This document shows positions 1 to 5,348 of a stretch of DNA of 8,208 bases, one piece after another. The DNA lies in contig CAJOQZ010000157.1 of assembly GCA_905236585.1 (NCBI GenBank), positions 1 through 8,208 of the forward strand, in the 5' to 3' direction. A model generated the notes under the pieces. That model was given only the letters and a program-made list of their open reading frames with translations, had not been told where the DNA came from and did no database searches. A program made the position numbers and the translations under genes. Each line of letters begins with the position of its first letter. Position 1 is the first letter of the stretch. This DNA is from an uncultured Lachnospiraceae bacterium. GTDB lineage: Bacteria; Bacillota; Clostridia; Lachnospirales; Lachnospiraceae.

Positions 1-436
1 CGTCTGTAATACAAAACGGCGTATAGAAATTCTTGAAGAAATGCAGAAAAGAAATATTCCAACAGTTGTATGGCTTAGTCCCATCCTGCCTTTTATCAAT
101 GACACCGAGGATAATGTGGAAAAAATCCTTAATGAATGTGTTCGCGTGGGCGTCAAAGGCGTCATGAACTTTGGCATGGGGCTTACGCTCCGGGAGGGCG
201 ACCGGGAGTATTACTATGCGGCGTTGGATAAGCATTTCCCCGGATTAAAACGGAAGTATATGGATACATATGGAAATGCATACGAACTGTTAAGTCCAAA
301 TAATGAGATGCTTATGCAAAATTTTTTTCGTGTTTGCAGACAGAACGATATGCTGTGTACGCCGGATGAATGTTTTGCTTATCTGCATGAATTGCCGAAT
401 ACATACGAACAGATCAGTATTTTTGATCTGGAATAA
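1..436 (+). CDS. SPL-family radical SAM protein, C-terminal part (5' end outside window)
   Basis: The reading frame is already open at the left edge and ends at TAA 434-436, giving about 144 visible residues. The visible part matches the C-terminal half of spore-photoproduct-lyase-like (SPL family) radical SAM proteins. It contains the segment IPTVVWLSPILPFINDTEDN, then a GVMNFGMGLTLREGDREYYY stretch, a PGLKRKY/YGNAYE block and a short tail ending YEQISIFDLE. In this family the radical SAM CxxxCxxC cluster motif lies in the N-terminal half, so it would be beyond the edge and cannot be checked here. Members are iron-sulfur, S-adenosylmethionine-dependent enzymes, mostly of unknown substrate; DNA photolesion repair should not be assumed. 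The ATG at position 41 is an internal methionine, not the start, because homology continues upstream of it (RRIEILEEM). The gene converges on the membrane-protein gene with a 12-base gap and no obvious terminator between them. Confidence 0.85.
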   Translation, partial: VCNTKRRIEILEEMQKRNIPTVVWLSPILPFINDTEDNVEKILNECVRVGVKGVMNFGMGLTLREGDREYYYAALDKHFPGLKRKYMDTYGNAYELLSPNNEMLMQNFFRVCRQNDMLCTPDECFAYLHELPNTYEQISIFDLE

Positions 437-448
437 AAAGGGATTGGA

Positions 449-859
449 TTACAACCGGTAAAACATCGTCCGTATCGCCGCGGCAAGAATGCCGAAGATC
501 ATAACGCCCTCATCTATCAGCGCGTTGAATCCCAATAACTGCATGATGATGGTAAAGATAATAAATAATGCGGAAAGCCCCCAGAATATGCGCAGGTGCT
601 TTCCGGCGTATTCTTTCCGGCGTTGGCTTCCGGCAGCTGCCGCCTGTTCATAGGTGATGCCGCTGTACCAGTAGACGTATTCCGTTTTATAGATGACGGC
701 GGTCAGAACGCATAACCCGACCATGGTAATTACATTTATCAGACGCAGAATGACCTGCTCGCTTACGGGGAGAAAGACGGCGGCAGTACATGCTCCGCAG
801 TATACAATAATCCAAATAATAAGTCCAAAATAACTCTTTTTTAACGGTTTTTCATCCAT
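449..859 (-). CDS. Uncharacterised four-helix membrane protein
   Basis: This encodes 136 residues with four predicted hydrophobic helices at roughly residues 10-30, 38-57, 88-108 and 115-133. The N-terminus (KPLKK) and the basic 30-residue loop between helices 2 and 3 (WYSGITYEQAAAAG, then QRRKEY) should both be cytoplasmic, giving an N-in/C-in topology. I do not recognise a named family. The loop motif GITYEQAAAAG followed by RRK is the most distinctive part and would be the useful search key. The frame extends upstream to an ATG at 880, but I prefer the ATG at 859. AGAGG sits 8 bases before it, whereas the upstream ATG has AGGA only 2 bases away. A good promoter -10 element at 881-886 would also put transcription initiation downstream of the 880 ATG. 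The gene is monocistronic by context and convergent with the radical SAM gene. The function is unknown. Confidence 0.75.
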   Translation of the reverse strand: MDEKPLKKSYFGLIIWIIVYCGACTAAVFLPVSEQVILRLINVITMVGLCVLTAVIYKTEYVYWYSGITYEQAAAAGSQRRKEYAGKHLRIFWGLSALFIIFTIIMQLLGFNALIDEGVMIFGILAAAIRTMFYRL

Positions 860-880
860 AACGTAAACCTCTGTACCCAT

Positions 881-909
881 ATCCTACCATAAGTCGGCAT
901 AATTGCCAA
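881..909 (-). promoter_or_regulatory. Predicted sigma-A promoter for the membrane-protein gene
   Basis: Read on the minus strand there is a -35 TTGGCA at 909-904, a 17-base spacer, and an extended -10 (TGG before TAGGAT) at 886-881. Initiation would fall near 874, leaving a leader of about 15 bases before the ATG at 859. This promoter supports the shorter start of the gene. It is a sequence match only. Confidence 0.5.
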
Positions 910-926
910 ATCGGAAGATTCCCGGA

Positions 927-953
927 TTGCAAGACGGATACTTTTGTGATAAT
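927..953 (+). promoter_or_regulatory. Predicted promoter for the FakA-middle-like gene
   Basis: The -35 candidate TTGCAA is at 927-932. The extended -10 candidate is TGT before GATAAT, with the hexamer at 948-953 and a 15-base spacer; the short spacer is partly offset by the TG element. An offset reading, TAATAT at 950-955, gives a 17-base spacer but a poorer hexamer. Initiation near 960 would give a leader of about 90 bases, in which I see no recognisable riboswitch. Confidence 0.35.
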
Positions 954-1051
954 ATCTTATGCGTCATGTCCGACAGATGCTTTTTGCGGACGATGTTGCT
1001 GATAATGGGAAATAATTTGAAAGTAATAAAAAAGTGAAAGGACGATATATC

Positions 1052-1336
1052 ATGCCCGAACAATCCATTGAATTTCGTTATGATACCCAGCTGCTTTTAG
1101 ATCTGCCCGGTGTGGACGAGGATGACGTAGAAGATATCGCGGATGAGATCCACGACCATATTGTGGATGCTTTTTGCGGAGATGAACTGCTCTGCGTCCC
1201 CGGGGACGAGGTCGTCAAACTGCATTATCACACCAATGAGCCGTGGCTGGTATTGGAGTACTGCCGCACAAAGGGTGAGATTTATGATATTGTGGTAGAG
1301 GATATGGACAGGCAGACCCGCGGTCTGCAAGGCTAA
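1052..1336 (+). CDS. Small stand-alone protein resembling the FakA (YloV) middle domain
   Basis: This encodes 94 residues. The segment LHYHTNEPWLVLEYCRTKGE, followed by IYDIVVEDMDRQ, matches the end of the middle domain of fatty acid kinase subunit FakA/YloV, where the pattern is HxHT(N/D)xPxxVLEY..GELxxIxIExMxxQ. The N-terminal strand IEFRYDTQLLL (residues 6-16) corresponds to the FakA YxYCTEF strand. From what I recall of FakA, its middle domain has a metal site built from a Cys and the HxH pair. Here H58 and H60 are kept, but the Cys position appears to be D11. The ATP-binding kinase domain and C-terminal FakB-binding domain are absent, so it is not a kinase by itself. Proteins like this tend to be labelled 'kinase to dihydroxyacetone kinase'. 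I chose the ATG at 1052 because AAAGGA lies 9 bases before it; an in-frame GTG at 1034 overlaps that signal region and has no site of its own. The role is unknown; binding a partner or sensing a metal or lipid is speculation. Confidence 0.75.
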   Translation: MPEQSIEFRYDTQLLLDLPGVDEDDVEDIADEIHDHIVDAFCGDELLCVPGDEVVKLHYHTNEPWLVLEYCRTKGEIYDIVVEDMDRQTRGLQG

Positions 1337-1342
1337 AATGCT

Positions 1343-1482
1343 AAACTGTTCAGATACCCAAAACAGTTTCCACGGTAATCATTTTGCATTGGGAACAAAC
1401 CATTCTCCGTGTTCGACGGCAAAAATGCCTTAACCTCACACGGAGAGCGGTTTGTTCTCAATGTGATTTCTGTGAACAGTTT
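1343..1482 (+). repeat. Nested inverted-repeat element, possible structured RNA or MITE-like insertion
   Basis: An outer perfect 10-bp inverted repeat pairs 1343-1352 with 1473-1482 (AAACTGTTCA / TGAACAGTTT). Inside it, 1384-1412 pairs with 1438-1466 over 29 positions: 24 Watson-Crick pairs, 4 G-U pairs (at 1385, 1386, 1392, 1403) and one A-C mismatch (1402). The 25-base apical loop carries a mini-hairpin GGCA-AAAA-TGCC at 1418-1429. As + strand RNA 28 of 29 inner positions can pair, while as minus strand RNA only 25 can, so the + strand fits better. Positions 1343-1350 can alternatively pair with 1362-1369. ATTT flanks the core on both sides (1381-1384 and 1466-1469), which could be a short target duplication but is weak evidence in A/T-rich DNA. 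The element starts 6 bases after the stop of the FakA-middle-like gene and ends 15 bases from the convergent EamA stop. No long T tract follows, so it is not a canonical terminator. I do not match it to a known RNA family. Confidence 0.7.
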
Positions 1483-1497
1483 CAAGGATGTTTGCAT

Positions 1498-2352
1498 TTA
1501 CTCGCGGTTTCTATAAAACATAATCGCCGACGCGCACAGGATGACAAGGTAGCCCATGACGCTTAACATATCCGGCGTCTCGTTTAAGAATAATGAGCCC
1601 AAAACGGCGGCGAAGAGGATCTGCGAATAATCATAGATGGAGATTTCTTTTGCCGGAGCATGGGAGTAGGCGGCGGTAATCGAAAACTGACCCCCGCAGG
1701 CGGCAAGCCCGGTAAGGATTAAAAACAAAAACTGCATCGGCGTGACCGGACGAAGATCGGCAAGCGAAAGCGGAATCGACGCGAGGCAGGAAAAAGTTGA
1801 GAAGAAAAATACGATGAAAGGTCCGGGAACGCCGTGTTTGCTGCATATGCGCACGTTCGTATAGGCGAATCCCGCGCCTAAGCCGCCAAGCATGCCGATA
1901 AGGGCAGAAAGCGTCACGAGAGAATCGAACCCCGGTTTTAATATGAGAAGCGCACCGAAGAACGCCAGACACAGGCAGCCGATCTGATACGGCGCAACGC
2001 GCTCTTTTAGTATCAAATAGGAGAAGACCACCGCGAAAAACGGAGAGAGTTTGTTCAGCATATTCGCATCCGAAAGAACCAGATGGTCAACCGCATAAAA
2101 ATTACAAAAGATCCCGACTGTCCCGCCGACGGCGCGGAAAAGGAGATATTTAATATTCTCGCTGCCGCCGGTGGAAAAAGGGATCTTGTTTTTTATCATA
2201 ATAGCGGCGGCAAACAGCAGGGCGATGAGATTGCGGAAAAAACTCTTCTCATACACCGGCAGGTCGCCCGCCAATTTCAGAAACAACGTCATCAAAGAAA
2301 AAAAGAATGCCGCCGAAATCACATATAAAATTGCCTTTGTTTTTTCGCTCAT
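1498..2352 (-). CDS. EamA/DMT-superfamily permease
   Basis: This encodes 284 residues with about ten hydrophobic helices in two EamA repeats, the usual size for drug/metabolite transporter (DMT) superfamily permeases. The first repeat runs from about residue 7 to 139. It includes the conserved arginine in SFFRNLIA (residue 40), the NMLNKLSPFFAVVFSYLIL helix and LKERV before helix 5. The second repeat runs from about 146 to 280 and has AYSHAPAKEISIYDYSQILF and the LNETPD hinge before the last helix. Members move amino acids, nucleosides, vitamins or other small metabolites, usually by export, across the cytoplasmic membrane. The substrate cannot be predicted here. The start ATG overlaps the typA stop as ATGA (2349-2352). 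The preceding bases hold only a weak GAG ribosome site, so translation probably depends on coupling to typA. The gene is last in the operon, and the inverted-repeat element lies just past its stop. Confidence 0.88.
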   Translation of the reverse strand: MSEKTKAILYVISAAFFFSLMTLFLKLAGDLPVYEKSFFRNLIALLFAAAIMIKNKIPFSTGGSENIKYLLFRAVGGTVGIFCNFYAVDHLVLSDANMLNKLSPFFAVVFSYLILKERVAPYQIGCLCLAFFGALLILKPGFDSLVTLSALIGMLGGLGAGFAYTNVRICSKHGVPGPFIVFFFSTFSCLASIPLSLADLRPVTPMQFLFLILTGLAACGGQFSITAAYSHAPAKEISIYDYSQILFAAVLGSLFLNETPDMLSVMGYLVILCASAIMFYRNRE

Positions 2353-4193
2353 GACTGCTCGTTCTTATGTTTCATGTATTCCCGTTTTCTTAATGTGGGA
2401 TCTAAGATCCGCTTGCGGATGCGCAAGGATTCCGGCGTAACTTCCAATAATTCGTCCGTTTCGATAAAATCCAGTGCCTGCTCTAGACTGAGAATTTTCG
2501 GCGGGGTCAGCGTCAGCGCCTCGTCTGCGGAAGAAGAACGGGTGTTGGTCAAATGCTTTTTCTTGCAAACGTTCAGTTCAATATCCTCCGCACGGGCGCA
2601 GGAACCGATCACCATGCCGCCGTAAACGCGTTCGCCGGGACCGATAAAGAGCGTCCCCCGATCCTGCGCGGAGAACAGTCCGTAGGTGACGGATTCGCCG
2701 GCTTCGAATGCGATCAGCGAGCCTTGCTTGCGGTAGGAGATGTCGCCTTTATACGGCTCGTATCCGTCAAAAATCGTGTTGATGATGCCGTTGCCTTTGG
2801 TGTCGGTCAAAAAATCCCCACGGTATCCGATTAGACCGCGGGAAGGAATCCGAAACTCCAGCCGCGTCTGTCCGCCGGTGATGGGGCGCATATTGACAAG
2901 TTCCCCTTTTCGCTGGGAAAGTTTTTCGATAACGGTTCCGGTAAAATCGTCGGGGACGTCGATGTAGGCGATTTCCATCGGTTCTGATTTTTTGCCGTTA
3001 TCATCGGTCCGGTAAAGCACCTCCGCTTTGCTGACCGCAAATTCATAGCCTTCGCGACGCATGTTCTCGATCAAAACCGAAAGATGCAGTTCACCGCGCC
3101 CGGAAACCTTAAAGGAATCTGTATTATCGGTTTCTTCCACACGCAAAGAAACGTCCGTGTTCAATTCCTTAAACAGACGGTCGCGGATATGGCGTGAGGT
3201 GACGTATTTGCCCTCCTGTCCGGCGAAGGGGCTGTCATTGACAATGAAATTCATGGCAATCGTCGGCTCGGAAATTTTCTGGAACGGGATAGCCTTTGGA
3301 TCGTTTTGACCGCAGAGGGTGTCGCCGATATGGAGATCGGCGATGCCCGAAATTGCGACGATCGAGCCGATGTTCGCCTCTTTTACATCGATTTTTTGTA
3401 AGCCATCAAATTCGTACAAGTTGGAGATCTTGACTTTCTGCCGCTTGTCGGGATCGTGGTGGTTCAGAAGAAGTACCTCCTGGTTCAGTTTCAGAGAGCC
3501 GTTGTCCACTTTTCCGATGCCGATCCTGCCGACGTATTCGTTGTAATCAATCGTAGAGATCAAGACCTGCGTGTCTGCGTCAGGATCTCCGGTCGGCGCC
3601 GGAATATATTTTAAGATCGTCTCAAAAAGCGGGGTCATGTCCTTTGGCTCGTCAGACGGGTCGTATAGCGCGTAACCGCGTTTTGCCGAGGTGTAGACGA
3701 ATGGGCAGTCCAACTGCTCGTCAGATGCGTCTAAGTCCATAAACAGTTCCAATACTTCGTCGATCACTTCCTCGCACCGCGCCTCGGGACGGTCGATCTT
3801 GTTGATGCAGCAGATGACCGGAAGGTCGAGTTCTAAAGCCTTTGTCAGAACGAATTTGGTCTGCGGCATCGCGCCTTCTTTCGCATCCACGACGAGGACG
3901 ACGCCGTTTACCATTTTTAAGACGCGCTCCACCTCGCCGCCGAAGTCCGCATGTCCGGGCGTATCAATGATATTGATTTTCACGCCTTTATAAAAAACGG
4001 CGGTGTTCTTGGAAAGAATGGTGATGCCGCGTTCGCGTTCGATATCGTTGGAGTCCATGACCCGGTGGATGACTTCCTGATTTTCACGAAAAACGCCGCT
4101 CTGCTTTAACAGCTCGTCGACAAGGGTCGTCTTCCCGTGGTCGACATGGGCGATAATGGCAATGTTTCTGATGTCGTCTCTTGTCTGTATCAT
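2349..4193 (-). CDS. typA: Translational GTPase TypA/BipA
   Basis: This encodes 614 residues, the normal length for TypA/BipA, a ribosome-binding GTPase of the EF-G/LepA class involved in ribosome assembly and stress or cold adaptation. From the chosen start, the G1 loop AHVDHGKT is at residues 15-22, the switch I segment RERGITI at 53-59, G3 DTPGH at 77-81, G4 NKID at 131-134 and G5 SAK at 169-171. Domain II, the EF-G-like domain III/V region and the BipA-specific C-terminal domain follow, including RGLIGYRGDF and the RVYGGMVIG segment. No key GTPase residue is missing. The open frame extends to an ATG at 4265, but the true start is most likely the ATG at 4193 (MIQTRDDIRNIAIIAHVD). AGGA precedes it by 9 bases, and the upstream 24 residues would overlap the predicted promoter. 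typA is first in a two-gene operon with the EamA permease and diverges from dapA. Confidence 0.97.
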   Translation of the reverse strand: MIQTRDDIRNIAIIAHVDHGKTTLVDELLKQSGVFRENQEVIHRVMDSNDIERERGITILSKNTAVFYKGVKINIIDTPGHADFGGEVERVLKMVNGVVLVVDAKEGAMPQTKFVLTKALELDLPVICCINKIDRPEARCEEVIDEVLELFMDLDASDEQLDCPFVYTSAKRGYALYDPSDEPKDMTPLFETILKYIPAPTGDPDADTQVLISTIDYNEYVGRIGIGKVDNGSLKLNQEVLLLNHHDPDKRQKVKISNLYEFDGLQKIDVKEANIGSIVAISGIADLHIGDTLCGQNDPKAIPFQKISEPTIAMNFIVNDSPFAGQEGKYVTSRHIRDRLFKELNTDVSLRVEETDNTDSFKVSGRGELHLSVLIENMRREGYEFAVSKAEVLYRTDDNGKKSEPMEIAYIDVPDDFTGTVIEKLSQRKGELVNMRPITGGQTRLEFRIPSRGLIGYRGDFLTDTKGNGIINTIFDGYEPYKGDISYRKQGSLIAFEAGESVTYGLFSAQDRGTLFIGPGERVYGGMVIGSCARAEDIELNVCKKKHLTNTRSSSADEALTLTPPKILSLEQALDFIETDELLEVTPESLRIRKRILDPTLRKREYMKHKNEQS

Positions 4194-4241
4194 GATCAAA
4201 ATTCCTGTATGACTTGTTTTTTTGAATATCCATATCATTTT

Positions 4242-4272
4242 ATTATACCGACATGTGTGCGGCAAGTCGCAA
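4242..4272 (-). promoter_or_regulatory. Predicted typA promoter
   Basis: On the minus strand a perfect -10 TATAAT lies at 4247-4242. The best -35 is TTGCGA at 4272-4267, four of six consensus bases with a long 19-base spacer. Initiation near 4235 would leave a leader of about 40 bases before the typA ATG at 4193. The -10 is convincing; the -35 assignment is uncertain. Confidence 0.45.
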
Positions 4273-4278
4273 AAGTAA

Positions 4279-4297
4279 CGAATGATAAAAACATTCG
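4279..4297. promoter_or_regulatory. 19-base palindrome between divergent promoters, possible operator
   Basis: CGAATG (4279-4284) and CATTCG (4292-4297) form a perfect 6-bp inverted repeat around a 7-base A-rich centre. The palindrome lies between the predicted -35 elements of typA (ending at 4272) and dapA (starting at 4317). It could bind a dimeric regulator of one or both genes. No T tract follows, so it is not a terminator. The half-site is too short to name a regulator, and a chance occurrence is possible. Confidence 0.3.
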
Positions 4298-4316
4298 GGA
4301 TTTATTTTGACAAAAA

Positions 4317-4345
4317 TTGCTAAATGCGGGTGAATGTGTTATACT
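4317..4345 (+). promoter_or_regulatory. Predicted dapA promoter with extended -10
   Basis: The -35 is TTGCTA at 4317-4322, with a 17-base spacer, and the -10 is TATACT at 4340-4345 preceded by TG at 4337-4338, an extended -10. A perfect TTGACA at 4307-4312 is 27 bases from this -10, too far to pair with it. Initiation near 4352 gives a leader of about 55 bases, too short for a lysine riboswitch. Confidence 0.6.
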
Positions 4346-4406
4346 ATATCGAAAGTTTTTTTAGAGAATTTATGCATGGGGCATAAGGAACCAAAAAGGA
4401 GTGAAT

Positions 4407-5291
4407 ATGGCGATTTTTAAGGGGTCGGGCGTAGCGATCGTGACGCCGATGCATGAAGACGAATCAGTCAATTTTGAAAAACTCGAGGAATTGATCAATT
4501 TCCATATCGATAACGGAACGGATGCCATTGTAATCACCGGAACGACGGGGGAGAGCGCGACGCTCTCCATGGAAGAGCACCGCAGCGTCATCAAGGCGGC
4601 GGTGGAATTTACGAAGCATCGGATTCCGGTGGTTGCAGGAACTGGCTCCAATGCGACGGCGACGGCGATCCAGTTGACGACGGAAGCGGAAGAGGACGGC
4701 GCGGATGCAGCGCTTATCGTGACGCCGTATTACAACAAGGCGACGCAGAGCGGACTCATTAAGCATTACAGTACGATCGCTGACTCGACAAAACTGCCGA
4801 TCATTGTATATAACGTGCCGAGCCGGACGGGTACGAACGTCATGCCGGAGACCATGGCGACGCTGTTTAAGACCAAGGAGAACATCGTCGGCTTAAAAGA
4901 GGCGACCGGCAACATGGCGCAGGCGTCGAAGACCATGCTCTTGTGCGACGGAGACATTGAGATGTATTCGGGCGAGGACGGACTCGTCGTGCCGCTGCTT
5001 TCGATCGGTGGAATCGGCGTGATCTCGGTCATCAGCAATATTGCTCCCCGAGAGACGCATGATATGGTGATGAGTTTCTTGAACGGCGATATCAAAAAGG
5101 CAGCCGAAATGCAGTTGAAGTCGATACCGCTGGTGGATGCGCTCTTTTCCGAAGTGAATCCGATACCGGTCAAAAAGGCTCTGAACTTGATGGGGATGGA
5201 GGTCGGACCGCTGCGGGGACCGTTGTACGAAATGCTGCCGGAGAATGCGGCAAAATTAGAAACGGAAATGAAAAAATTCGGTTTGCTTTAA
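4407..5291 (+). CDS. dapA: 4-hydroxy-tetrahydrodipicolinate synthase
   Basis: This encodes 294 residues, the usual length of DHDPS, a cytoplasmic class I aldolase-type TIM barrel. It condenses pyruvate with aspartate semialdehyde as the first committed step to diaminopimelate and lysine. The active-site set is complete: TGTTGE with T46 and T47, Y109 in PYYNK, Y135 and R140 in YNVPSRTG, and Schiff-base K164 in GLKEATGN. The glycine-rich GGIGVISVISN segment follows. Because the YNVPSRTG and KEATGN motifs are both present, DHDPS is favoured over related lyases (NanA, KDG aldolase). The start is the ATG at 4407, with AAGGAG at 4396-4401 five bases upstream; the in-frame GTG at 4401 overlaps that site and is unlikely to be used. 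The gene has its own promoter and terminator and no other lysine-pathway gene beside it, so it is probably transcribed alone. Confidence 0.96.
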   Translation: MAIFKGSGVAIVTPMHEDESVNFEKLEELINFHIDNGTDAIVITGTTGESATLSMEEHRSVIKAAVEFTKHRIPVVAGTGSNATATAIQLTTEAEEDGADAALIVTPYYNKATQSGLIKHYSTIADSTKLPIIVYNVPSRTGTNVMPETMATLFKTKENIVGLKEATGNMAQASKTMLLCDGDIEMYSGEDGLVVPLLSIGGIGVISVISNIAPRETHDMVMSFLNGDIKKAAEMQLKSIPLVDALFSEVNPIPVKKALNLMGMEVGPLRGPLYEMLPENAAKLETEMKKFGLL

Positions 5292-5307
5292 TGGCAAACC
5301 GTTTTTT
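5279..5307 (+). terminator. Intrinsic terminator of dapA
   Basis: A perfect 8-bp stem pairs CGGTTTGC (5279-5286) with GCAAACCG (5294-5301) across a 7-base loop, followed by six T residues and then CTTT. The dapA stop codon (5289-5291) lies in the hairpin loop, so the stem begins inside the coding sequence. Confidence 0.9.
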
Positions 5308-5319
5308 CTTTGGCGGATG

Positions 5320-5348
5320 AAAAAGGCGGCGTCAAAAGCCGTCTTTTT
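5320..5348 (-). terminator. Intrinsic terminator of trkH, probably bidirectional
   Basis: A, G and C-rich arms at 5320-5330 and 5338-5348 pair over 11 positions: an A5/T5 outer part and a GGCGGC/GCCGTC core with one G-T pair, around a 7-base loop. Both strands read hairpin then T tract (seven T on +, five on -). It can end trkH transcripts on the minus strand and back up the dapA terminator on the plus strand. The trkH stop codon (5332-5334) lies in the loop. Confidence 0.75.

Noticed and set aside
1384..1466. Canonical intrinsic terminator for the convergent genes
   Set aside because: The stem is far longer than typical, its base is A/T-rich, and no T tract follows on either strand. It may still impede transcription, but I do not call it a terminator.
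1343..1482. Retron-like non-coding RNA (outer a1/a2-like repeat plus long inner hairpin)
   Set aside because: The geometry is superficially similar, but there is no reverse transcriptase gene in the window, and retrons need one close by.
1384..1566. A 60-codon + strand frame through the inverted repeat into the EamA gene
   Set aside because: It starts inside the hairpin and runs antisense into EamA. There is no recognisable protein and no ribosome site.
1631..1972. Several open frames of 60-110 codons overlapping EamA, typA, dapA and trkA in other frames
   Set aside because: These are out-of-frame or antisense shadows of well-supported genes, with atypical arginine- or serine-rich composition.
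4194..4265. N-terminal 24-residue extension of TypA from an upstream ATG
   Set aside because: It would overlap the predicted typA -10, has no ribosome site, and lacks homology. The ATG at 4193 has AGGA at proper spacing and gives the standard family length.
4346..4406. Lysine riboswitch upstream of dapA
   Set aside because: The leader from the predicted initiation site is only about 55 bases, far below the size of the lysine aptamer, and no conserved core is visible.
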